Below are positions 39,714-47,133 of a stretch of DNA of 64,000 bases, piece after piece. Source of the DNA: Streptomyces sp. MUM 203J (GTDB lineage: Bacteria; Actinomycetota; Actinomycetes; Streptomycetales; Streptomycetaceae); assembly GCF_022414595.1 (NCBI RefSeq), contig NZ_JADWYO010000022.1, forward strand, positions 1 to 64,000, given 5' to 3'. The position numbers were made by a program, and so were the translations under genes. The first letter of the stretch is position 1, and every line of letters begins with the position of its first letter. The notes below the pieces were generated by a model that saw only the letters and a program-made list of their open reading frames with translations, was not told where the DNA came from and did no database searches.

Positions 39714-39771
39714 TCTCGCGGGCCGGCGGGTCCGCACGCCGGGCGGGCGCGCGGGCAGAGCGGACCAGCGG

Positions 39772-39807
39772 GCTCGGCGGGGTCGGCGGGGTCGGCGGGC
39801 TCGGCGG
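39772..39807. repeat. 9-bp tandem repeat, four copies, upstream of dusB
   Basis: Units GCTCGGCGG, GGTCGGCGG, GGTCGGCGG and GCTCGGCGG follow each other without gaps. The array ends 20 bp before the -10-like GACAAT of dusB, so its right end covers the expected -35 position. Confidence 0.8.
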
Positions 39808-39839
39808 GGGAGCCTCAGCCGTACGGGACAATGGGGGGC

Positions 39840-40976
39840 ATGACCGCGTTCAGCCCCCTGTCCATCGGGCCGCACACCGTGCAGCCGCCGGTGGTGCTCG
39901 CCCCCATGGCCGGTATCACCAACGCCCCGTTCCGCACCCTCTGCCGGGAGTTCTCCGGCGGCAAGGGGCTGTTCGTCAGCGAGATGATCACGACGCGGGC
40001 ACTGGTCGAGCGCAACGAGAAGACCATGCAGCTGATCCACTTCGACGCGAGCGAGACGCCGCGCTCGATCCAGCTGTACGGGGTGGACCCGGTCACCGTC
40101 GGCAAGGCGGTCCGCATGATCGTGGACGAGGACCTGGCCGACCACATCGACCTGAACTTCGGTTGCCCGGTGCCGAAGGTGACCCGCAAGGGCGGCGGGT
40201 CCGCCCTCCCGTACAAGCGGCCCCTGCTGCGGGCCATCCTGCACGAGGCGGTCACCAACGCGGGTGATCTGCCCGTCACCATGAAGATGCGCAAGGGCAT
40301 CGACGACGACCACCTGACGTTCCTGGACGCGGGGCGGATCGCGGTGGAGGAGGGCGTCACGGCCATCGCCCTGCACGGGCGCACCGCCGCCCAGCACTAC
40401 GGCGGCACCGCCGACTGGGACGCCATCGCACGGCTGAAGGAGCATGTGCCGGAGATACCGGTGCTCGGCAACGGCGACATCTGGTGCGCCGACGACGCGC
40501 TGCGCATGATGCGCCGGACCGGCTGTGACGGGGTCGTGGTCGGGCGCGGGTGCCTCGGGCGTCCGTGGCTGTTCGGGGACCTGGTGGCGGCGTTCGACGG
40601 CACGGGGGAGGTGGCGGCGCCGTCCCTGCGGGAGGTCGCGGACGTCATGGTGCGGCACGCCCGGCTGCTGGGGGAGTGGATCGGGGACGAGGCGCGGGGT
40701 GTCATCGACTTCCGTAAGCATGTGGCCTGGTACCTGAAGGGGTTCGCGGTCGGCTCCGAGATGCGGAAGCGGCTGGCGGTGACCTCGTCCCTGGACGAGC
40801 TGCGCGCTCAGCTGAGCGCACTGGACCTGGGGCAGGCATGGCCGGCCGGAGCGGACGGTCCCCGCGGCCGGACCTCCGGCAACAACCGGGTCGTCCTCCC
40901 GGACGGCTGGCTCAAGGACCCGTACGACTGCGCGTCGGTCAGCCAGGACGCCGAACAGGACACATCGGGCGGCTGA
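39840..40976 (+). CDS. dusB: tRNA dihydrouridine synthase DusB
   Basis: A 378-residue FMN/NADPH enzyme reducing uridines in tRNA. The TIM barrel begins VVLAPMAGITNAPFRTLCREF; the catalytic Cys is in HIDLNFGCPVPKVTRKGGGSA (about 105); GRTAAQHYGGTADWDAI and NGDIWCADDALRM are FMN-side motifs; the helical Dus C-terminal domain (HVAWYLKGFAVGSEMRKRLA) follows. ATG 39840 lies 7 nt after GACAAT, suggesting a leaderless start; ATG 39831 is in frame. A strong terminator follows. Confidence 0.93.
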   Translation: MTAFSPLSIGPHTVQPPVVLAPMAGITNAPFRTLCREFSGGKGLFVSEMITTRALVERNEKTMQLIHFDASETPRSIQLYGVDPVTVGKAVRMIVDEDLADHIDLNFGCPVPKVTRKGGGSALPYKRPLLRAILHEAVTNAGDLPVTMKMRKGIDDDHLTFLDAGRIAVEEGVTAIALHGRTAAQHYGGTADWDAIARLKEHVPEIPVLGNGDIWCADDALRMMRRTGCDGVVVGRGCLGRPWLFGDLVAAFDGTGEVAAPSLREVADVMVRHARLLGEWIGDEARGVIDFRKHVAWYLKGFAVGSEMRKRLAVTSSLDELRAQLSALDLGQAWPAGADGPRGRTSGNNRVVLPDGWLKDPYDCASVSQDAEQDTSGG

Positions 40977-41005
40977 GACCGGATCCGTACGGCCCGGGCC
41001 CCGCG

Positions 41006-41040
41006 GCGCGGGCCCCGCGCCCGCGCCGCGGGGCCCGCGC
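41006..41040 (+). terminator. Terminator of dusB
   Basis: Perfect 14-bp arms GCGCGGGCCCCGCG (41006-41019) and CGCGGGGCCCGCGC (41027-41040), loop CCCGCGC, 29 bp after the stop. Confidence 0.8.
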
Positions 41041-41500
41041 TCCGTCCACGGTCCGGTGCGGACGCGGCGCTGCCGCAGGGCGGCGCCGTGCGTCGCCTCC
41101 CCGCCCCGGGAGGCTGAACCGCCGTGGGGGCCTCGCCCTCCCCCGGCGGGCGGTGCCGGGGTGCTCCGGGGGTTCACTTCCTCACGACGGCCGCTGCGGC
41201 CCCGGTCGTGCGGTCCTGGCGCGCTGCGTCCTCCCGCCGTCGTCCGGCCCACGGACCCGGCACCTCGTGCGGCCCACCCGGGAGCGCCGGGGCGGGCCCC
41301 GGGCCCGGGGAGGGGCACGGCGGAGACGGGCCCGCGACCCGGGCTCCCCGCACTCCGGCCCCGTGCGCGCCGCGACGTCGCCGAGGACACCGCCCGCTCC
41401 TCCGGCGGGGTTCGGGCGGGGTGGGAGGGGTACCGGGGAAGCGGCTCGGAGGGCGTCCGGATCGTGGGATGCGGGCGCCTCCGCGCGCGTGATTCTCACC
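41041..41500. other. Gene-free GC-rich stretch between dusB and the ppdK control region
   Basis: Frames on both strands are open only because of composition; none has a credible start or family pattern. Composition changes sharply at about 41500, where the sequence becomes less GC-rich and palindrome-rich. Confidence 0.45.
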
Positions 41501-41516
41501 ACCCCTGATAGGGGTT

Positions 41517-41680
41517 GCGCTCAGATGAGCGCGTTAACGGCGACTCCGGATATTGAAGGGTGGCACGGAGTGCCAGGAACTGATGTCTTCAAGACTTGAA
41601 CGCAAAGGGGTTCCGTTTCGCTCATGTGAGCGTTACTCCCGCTCCTTTGAAGATCCATGCTTCAAGGCGTGAAGTGGCGC
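41517..41680. promoter_or_regulatory. Palindrome-rich upstream region of ppdK
   Basis: Elements seen: GCGCTCAGATGAGCGC (41517-41532) and CGCTCATGTGAGCG (41619-41632), which share the arms CGCTCA/TGAGCG and a following GTTA; TGGCACGGAGTGCCA (41561-41575); TTCAAGACTTGAA (41588-41600); further TTGAAG/CTTCAA copies at 41646-41652 and 41660-41666. Such density suggests operator sites. The binding proteins are unknown. Confidence 0.55.
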
Positions 41681-41834
41681 AGGTTAACGAAGCAACCCGT
41701 CCGTAACTTTCGATCCGCTGGCGGACGGGCGGTTAAGGCCGTACGACAGGCAGGCGTACGTACCCAGAAGCCTTTGATCTGGGTATGTTCCTCGCCGTCA
41801 GGGCAGCCACCGAGTCCTCGAGGAGTCGAGACCC

Positions 41835-44546
41835 GTGTCGGAAATCAAAGATCAGAAGTTCGTGTACGACTTCACCGAGGGCAACAAGGACCTCAAGGAC
41901 CTTCTCGGTGGTAAAGGCGCCAACCTCGCGGAGATGACCAACCTCGGTCTCCCGGTGCCACCCGGCTTCACGATCACCACCGAGGCGTGCAAGGTCTACC
42001 TGGAGAGCGGCGACGAGCCGTCCGCCCTGCGCGACGAGGTGACCGCCCACCTCGACGCCCTCGAGAAGACCATGGGCAAGCAGCTCGGACAGGCCGACAA
42101 CCCGCTCCTCGTGTCCGTCCGCTCCGGCGCCAAGTTCTCCATGCCGGGCATGATGGACACCGTCCTGAACATCGGGCTCTCCGACAAGTCCGTCCAGGGT
42201 CTGGCCAAGCAGTCCGGCGACGAGCGCTTCGCCTGGGACTCGTACCGCCGCCTCATCCAGATGTTCGGCAAGACCGTCCTCGGCGTCGACGGCGACCTTT
42301 TCGAGGAGGCGCTGGACAAGGCCAAGGAGGCCAAGAAGGTCACGGTCGACACCGACCTGGAGGCCGCGGACCTCAAGAAGCTCGTCACCAGGTTCAAGAA
42401 GATCGTCAAGGCCGAGGCCGGCCGCGACTTCCCGCAGGACCCGCGCGAGCAGATGGACCTGGCCATCAAGGCCGTGTTCGACTCCTGGAACGGCGACCGC
42501 GCCAAGCTGTACCGCCGCCAGGAGCGCATCCCGCACGACCTGGGCACCGCGGTCAACGTCTGCTCCATGGTCTTCGGCAACCTCGGCCCGGACTCCGGCA
42601 CCGGCGTCGCCTTCACCCGTGACCCCGCCTCCGGTCACCAGGGCGTCTACGGCGACTACCTGCAGAACGCCCAGGGCGAGGACGTCGTCGCCGGTATCCG
42701 CAACACCGTCCCGCTCGCGGAGCTGGAGTCGATCGACAAGAAGTCGTACGACCAGCTCATGGGGATCATGGAGACGCTGGAGAACCACTACAAGGATCTC
42801 TGCGACATCGAGTTCACCATCGAGCGCGGCCAGCTGTGGATGCTCCAGACCCGCGTCGGCAAGCGCACCGCGGGCGCCGCCTTCCGGATCGCCACCCAGC
42901 TGGTCGACCAGGGGCTCATCGACGAGGCCGAGGCCCTCCAGCGGGTCACCGGCGCCCAGCTCGCGCAGCTGATGTTCCCGCGCTTCGACGACAAGGCGAA
43001 GAGCGAGAAGGTCGCCCGCGGCATCGCCGCCTCGCCGGGCGCGGCCGTCGGCAAGGCGGTCTTCGACTCGTACACCGCCGTCAAGTGGTCGCGGTCCGGT
43101 GAGAAGGTCATCCTGATCCGTCGGGAGACCAACCCAGACGACCTGGACGGCATGATCGCCGCGGAGGGCATCCTCACCTCGCGTGGCGGCAAGACCTCGC
43201 ACGCCGCCGTCGTCGCCCGCGGCATGGGCAAGACCTGTGTCTGCGGCGCCGAGGAGCTGGAGGTCGACACCAAGCGCCGCCGGATGACCGTGCCCGGCGG
43301 GCACGTCGTCGAAGAGGGCGACGTCATCTCCATCGACGGCTCCAGCGGCACCGTGTACCTCGGTGAGGTACCCGTGGTCCCGTCGCCGGTCGTCGAGTAC
43401 TTCGAGGGGCGGATGCACGCCGGTGCCGACGACGCCGACGAGCTGGTCGAGGCCGTGCACCGCATGATGGCCTACGCGGACCGCCGCCGCCGGCTGCGCG
43501 TCCGCGCCAACGCCGACAACGCCGAGGACGCCCTGCGCGCCCGCCGGTTCGGCGCTCAGGGCATCGGGCTGTGCCGCACCGAGCACATGTTCCTCGGCGA
43601 CCGCCGCCAGTACGTCGAGCGGCTGATCCTGGCCGACACGGAGGAGGAGCGCGAGGACGCCCTCCAGGCGCTGCTGCCGCTCCAGAAGAAGGACTTCGTC
43701 GAGCTGTTCGAGGCCATGGACGGCCTGCCCGTGACCGTCCGCCTGCTGGACCCGCCGCTGCACGAGTTCCTGCCCGACATCACCGAGCTGTCCGTGCGCG
43801 TCGCCCTCGCGGAGTCCCGGAAGGAGCCGCACGAGAACGAGCTGCGGCTGCTCCAGGCCGTGCACCGGCTGCACGAGCAGAACCCGATGCTGGGCCTGCG
43901 CGGTGTCCGCCTCGGACTGGTCATCCCCGGCCTGTTCACCATGCAGGTGCGGGCCATCGCGGAGGCCGCCGCCGAGCGCATCGACGCCAAGGGCGACCCG
44001 CGCGCCGAGATCATGATCCCGCTGGTCGGCACCGTGCAGGAGCTGGAGCTGGTCCGCGAGGAGGCCGAGCAGGTCATCGAGGAGGTCCAGCGGCGTACCG
44101 GCGTCGAGCTGAAGCTGGCCCTCGGCACCATGATCGAGCTGCCGCGCGCCGCCGTCACCGCCGGTCAGATCGCGGAGGCCGCCGAGTTCTTCTCGTTCGG
44201 TACGAACGACCTCACCCAGACCGTGTGGGGCTTCTCCCGGGACGACGTGGAGGCCAGCTTCTTCACCGCGTACCTGGAGAAGGGCATCTTCGGGGTCAGC
44301 CCGTTCGAGACCATCGACAAGGACGGCGTCGGCGCGCTCGTACGGCAGGCTGTCGAGGCCGGGCGGGCCACTCGCCCGGACATCAAGCTCGGCGTCTGCG
44401 GCGAGCACGGCGGCGACCCGGAGTCGGTGCACTTCTTCCACGAGGTGGGCCTGGACTACGTCTCCTGCTCGCCGTTCCGGATCCCGGTCGCCCGGCTGGA
44501 GGCCGGCCGTGCCGCGGCCCAGGCCACCGGCAGCGACAGCCGCTGA
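41835..44546 (+). CDS. ppdK: Pyruvate, phosphate dikinase
   Basis: The enzyme interconverts pyruvate + ATP + Pi and PEP + AMP + PPi. The 903-residue protein has the ATP-grasp domain (GGKGANLAEMTNLGLPVPPGF, SVRSGAKFSMPGMMDTVLN), the swivelling phosphohistidine domain (LTSRGGKTSHAAVVARGMGK, His456) and the C-terminal PEP-binding barrel (GLCRTEHMFL, GVCGEHGGDPESV, Cys855). All catalytic residues are present and the length is standard. The GTG start at 41835 has GAGGAG upstream. It is monocistronic between the palindromic upstream region and a strong terminator. Confidence 0.97.
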   Translation: MSEIKDQKFVYDFTEGNKDLKDLLGGKGANLAEMTNLGLPVPPGFTITTEACKVYLESGDEPSALRDEVTAHLDALEKTMGKQLGQADNPLLVSVRSGAKFSMPGMMDTVLNIGLSDKSVQGLAKQSGDERFAWDSYRRLIQMFGKTVLGVDGDLFEEALDKAKEAKKVTVDTDLEAADLKKLVTRFKKIVKAEAGRDFPQDPREQMDLAIKAVFDSWNGDRAKLYRRQERIPHDLGTAVNVCSMVFGNLGPDSGTGVAFTRDPASGHQGVYGDYLQNAQGEDVVAGIRNTVPLAELESIDKKSYDQLMGIMETLENHYKDLCDIEFTIERGQLWMLQTRVGKRTAGAAFRIATQLVDQGLIDEAEALQRVTGAQLAQLMFPRFDDKAKSEKVARGIAASPGAAVGKAVFDSYTAVKWSRSGEKVILIRRETNPDDLDGMIAAEGILTSRGGKTSHAAVVARGMGKTCVCGAEELEVDTKRRRMTVPGGHVVEEGDVISIDGSSGTVYLGEVPVVPSPVVEYFEGRMHAGADDADELVEAVHRMMAYADRRRRLRVRANADNAEDALRARRFGAQGIGLCRTEHMFLGDRRQYVERLILADTEEEREDALQALLPLQKKDFVELFEAMDGLPVTVRLLDPPLHEFLPDITELSVRVALAESRKEPHENELRLLQAVHRLHEQNPMLGLRGVRLGLVIPGLFTMQVRAIAEAAAERIDAKGDPRAEIMIPLVGTVQELELVREEAEQVIEEVQRRTGVELKLALGTMIELPRAAVTAGQIAEAAEFFSFGTNDLTQTVWGFSRDDVEASFFTAYLEKGIFGVSPFETIDKDGVGALVRQAVEAGRATRPDIKLGVCGEHGGDPESVHFFHEVGLDYVSCSPFRIPVARLEAGRAAAQATGSDSR

Positions 44547-44651
44547 CCCACCCGGGGCCGCCGGTCGACCCGGCGGCCATCCCCTTGGCCACCGGGGCCG
44601 CCGTCTGTCACCCGACCCTCACCGATCGGCGGCGGCTCCGGTTCCACCAAG

Positions 44652-44688
44652 ACGGGGCGGACACCTTGTGCGGAGGTGTCCGCCCCGT
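44652..44688 (+). terminator. Terminator of ppdK
   Basis: Perfect 15-bp arms ACGGGGCGGACACCT (44652-44666) and AGGTGTCCGCCCCGT (44674-44688), 7-nt loop, followed by GCTGTTTCGT. Confidence 0.9.
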
Positions 44689-44730
44689 GCTGTTTCGTCC
44701 GGGCCGGGACTTCAGGAATTGTAGGTTCCT

Positions 44731-44766
44731 GTTGAAACAAGACCGGTTGAATTCTCGCAAGTTGAA
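44731..44766. repeat. GTTGAA three times at exact 15-bp period
   Basis: GTTGAA occurs at 44731, 44746 and 44761; AAGACCGG also occurs twice within the array. It lies in the 573-bp region between ppdK and the ArsR-type regulator, which is otherwise gene-free and less GC-rich than average. Confidence 0.6.
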
Positions 44767-45119
44767 GACCGGACTTTTTACCGACGGGTGACTTCGCGTC
44801 AATTCTCCGTCTTGGTGCCCGCAAACATGGGCGGAGCGCGGCCACCGGATCCCCACCCGCCGACCGCGCCCCATTACCCCTGCCAGACAGGAGAGCCGCA
44901 ACCTTTCAGGCCCGCCGCCGGGCGCGAGAAGCCCCCCACGGTCTTCCGACACGCCACCTCGGTCCTGAAGGTTTCCTGTCCGACGCCGTACAGCTTTTCG
45001 GTTCCGGCCCACCTGTGGCCATGGGTTTCAAGTGTGGCTGAAATGCCGTGGTAACAACCTGTGATGGTATGCATACTCATCGGTGGGGGGTGATTGCGGA
45101 TGCAACAGGTGGGGGTTCA
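44767..45119. other. Intergenic region upstream of the ArsR-type regulator
   Basis: No credible gene. A perfect 10-bp palindrome GTATGCATAC lies at 45067-45076, about 45 bp before the regulator start, and could be an autoregulatory operator. In-frame upstream starts (GTG 45048, ATG 45069) exist but are less likely than GTG 45120. Confidence 0.4.
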
Positions 45120-46166
45120 GTGCTTCGTATACATTTCACCGGTGCCGATCTCGCCGGGGTCCGGATGGCTGCCCGGCCCGACGTGCTGTGGGAAACCGTC
45201 CTCAGCTTTCACCGTTTGCGGGACCGCCGGGGCGCGCTGGTCTACGGGGAATGGCGCTCCCAAACCCGTGCACGGCTGAACGGCGAAACGCGGCTGCTGG
45301 GAGGGCTCGTCCCGGCCCGCGGCTATTTCCCGGACTTCCTGACGCCGCCCCAGGGCCTGCACGGCCTCGACACGGCCCTGGAGGCGCTGCGGGCCACTCC
45401 GTCCGACCGGATACACGGCGAACTGGCCCTGCTCGCCGCCGAGCGTCCCGCGGCGGCCCCGCTGCCCTCCTGGACGGCCGCGCTCGCGAACGGGCGCCCA
45501 GAGGGCTTCAGCCGCCTCCTCGGGGCGCTGCGCGGCTACCACCGCGCCGCCGTCGAGCCCTACTGGACGTATATCCAGGCCCGCGTCGAAGCCGACCGGG
45601 CCGTGCGCGGACGGGCCCTGCTCGACGGGGGCGCCGAGGAACTGCTCGCCTCCCTGCCGCCGATGCTCCGCTGGCGGTCGCCCGTGCTGGAGGCGGACTA
45701 CCCCGTCGACCGCGACGTCCACCTGGACGGGCGCGGGCTGCTGCTCCAGCCCTCGTACTTCTGCCGGGGCTCCGCGGTGATGTACCGGGACCCGGAACTG
45801 CCGCCGGTCCTCGTCTACCCGGTGACCCACACCGAGGCGCCGGCCGCGCCCGTCGAACCCGACGGGTCGCTGGGGCGGCTGGTCGGCCACACGCGGTCCG
45901 CCGTGCTCAAGGCCATCGGCCACGGCGGTACGACCAGTGAACTGGCGCGCCGCGCCGGGGTCTCGCTCGCCTCCGCCAGCCAGCACGCGGGTGTGCTGCG
46001 GGACGCGGGGCTGGTCGTCACCCTGCGGCAGGGCAGCTCCGTACTGCACACCCTGACGCCCCTGGGGGCGGCCCTGCTGCACGGGGGCGCCCAGTCACTG
46101 ATGCGCGAGCAGCGGCGCCCGCGGGCGCGGGACCGGGCCCCGGTGGCGCCCGGGACGGTCCGCTGA
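45120..46166 (+). CDS. ArsR-family winged-helix transcriptional regulator
   Basis: A 348-residue protein of a long actinobacterial regulator type: an N-terminal effector or dimer region starting MLRIHFTGADLAGVRMAARPDVLWETVLSFHRLRDRRGALVYGEW, and a C-terminal ArsR-like winged helix (TRSAVLKAIGHGGTTSELARRAGVSLASASQHAGVLRDAGLV, about 265-306). No CxC metal site, so metal sensing is unlikely. GTG 45120 is preceded by GGTGGGGG. The ligand and targets are unknown; the VOC gene 108 bp downstream is a possible partner. Confidence 0.82.
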   Translation: MLRIHFTGADLAGVRMAARPDVLWETVLSFHRLRDRRGALVYGEWRSQTRARLNGETRLLGGLVPARGYFPDFLTPPQGLHGLDTALEALRATPSDRIHGELALLAAERPAAAPLPSWTAALANGRPEGFSRLLGALRGYHRAAVEPYWTYIQARVEADRAVRGRALLDGGAEELLASLPPMLRWRSPVLEADYPVDRDVHLDGRGLLLQPSYFCRGSAVMYRDPELPPVLVYPVTHTEAPAAPVEPDGSLGRLVGHTRSAVLKAIGHGGTTSELARRAGVSLASASQHAGVLRDAGLVVTLRQGSSVLHTLTPLGAALLHGGAQSLMREQRRPRARDRAPVAPGTVR

Positions 46167-46274
46167 CCCGTGGTACGGGCGGAGAGAAAAACCTCGGCCG
46201 CCGCGATGAGTTTCCGTCCAGCCTCCGGTCTACCCCTCCGTAAGCCACCGCGACAGCGACGGAAGGGCACCACC

Positions 46275-46700
46275 ATGACCGACCAGATGATCTTCGTGAA
46301 CCTGCCGGTGAAGGACCTGGAGGCCACCAAGGCGTTCTGGGGCAAGCTCGGCTACTCCTTCAACCCCGAGTTCACCGACGAGAACGCCGCCTGCCTGGTG
46401 TTCAGCGACACGATCTTCGCGATGCTGCTGACCGAGGCGTTCTACAGCAGCTTCACCGAGAAGCGGATCGCGGACGCCGCCACCAGCGAGACCATGATCG
46501 CGCTGAGCGCCGGCAGCCGCGCCCGGGTCGACGAACTGGTCGACACCGCTCTGGCCTCCGGCGGCTCCCCGGCCAACCAGACCCAGGAGATGGGGGAGTG
46601 GATGTACAGCCGCTCCTTCCAGGACCCGGACCACCACATCTGGGAGATCGTCTGGATGGACGTCGAGAAGATGCGGGAGGCCGGCCAGGCCCAGGGCTGA
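46275..46700 (+). CDS. VOC family (glyoxalase-like) protein
   Basis: A 141-residue vicinal-oxygen-chelate-fold protein with two beta-alpha-beta-beta-beta units: MIFVNLPVKDLEATKAFWGKLGYSFNPEF at the start and YSRSFQDPDHHIWEIVWMD at the end, where PDHHIWE supplies a likely metal-ligand Glu. The type resembles glyoxalase or bleomycin-resistance relatives of unknown substrate. The ATG has GGAAGG 9 nt upstream. It ends before a bidirectional terminator. Confidence 0.88.
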   Translation: MTDQMIFVNLPVKDLEATKAFWGKLGYSFNPEFTDENAACLVFSDTIFAMLLTEAFYSSFTEKRIADAATSETMIALSAGSRARVDELVDTALASGGSPANQTQEMGEWMYSRSFQDPDHHIWEIVWMDVEKMREAGQAQG

Positions 46701-46742
46701 CCGCGCCGGGACCGCCGCAGGACGGGCCGGACACGCGAGCGA

Positions 46743-46766
46743 CCGGGCGGGGCGCCCCCCGCCCGG
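46743..46766. terminator. Bidirectional terminator, VOC gene / nir operon
   Basis: Perfect 10-bp arms CCGGGCGGGG (46743-46752) and CCCCGCCCGG (46757-46766) around CGCC, between convergent genes. Confidence 0.75.
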
Positions 46767-46800
46767 CCCGCCTCGCCGGTCCCGCGCGGTCCGCGCCCCC

Positions 46801-47133
46801 TCAGGCGGCCCGCACCGGGAACACCGCGACCGTCACCTCGTCGTCGTCCAGGCAGCGCCCCGTCTCCAGGTCGAAGCGCTGTTTCAGCAGCGGCGACGCC
46901 ACGAACGGCCGCCCGCCGACCGTCCCGATCAGCCCCCGTGCCAGCACCTGGGCTCCGGTGAACGGGTCCCGGTTGTCGATCGCGTACAGCCGTCCCGCCC
47001 GGTCCCGGAACAGTGCCGCCTGCCGCCCGTCCGGCAGCAGCGCCGCCATGCCCCTGCCGGGCGTGAGCGCGTCCACGTCGCAGACCGGCAGCCACTCGTC
47101 GGCATCCGGCCGCGCGGAGAGTTCGAGCTTCAT
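46801..47133 (-). CDS. nirD: Nitrite reductase (NADH) small subunit NirD
   Basis: A 110-residue Rieske-fold subunit of assimilatory nitrite reductase. As in other NirD proteins the Rieske Cys/His ligands are missing; the conserved RLYAIDNRDPFTGAQVLARGLIG and ASPLLKQRFDLETGRCLDDDE are present. Its ATG overlaps the TGA of nirB (ATGA), so it is translationally coupled and last in the operon. Confidence 0.94.
   Translation of the reverse strand: MKLELSARPDADEWLPVCDVDALTPGRGMAALLPDGRQAALFRDRAGRLYAIDNRDPFTGAQVLARGLIGTVGGRPFVASPLLKQRFDLETGRCLDDDEVTVAVFPVRAA

Noticed and set aside
41056..41508. Open frames between dusB and ppdK
   Set aside because: Composition-driven Arg/Pro/Gly sequences, no start signal or motif; treated as non-coding.
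44788..45054. 88-codon frame upstream of the ArsR-type regulator
   Set aside because: Pro-rich, no ribosome site or leaderless signal, no family features.
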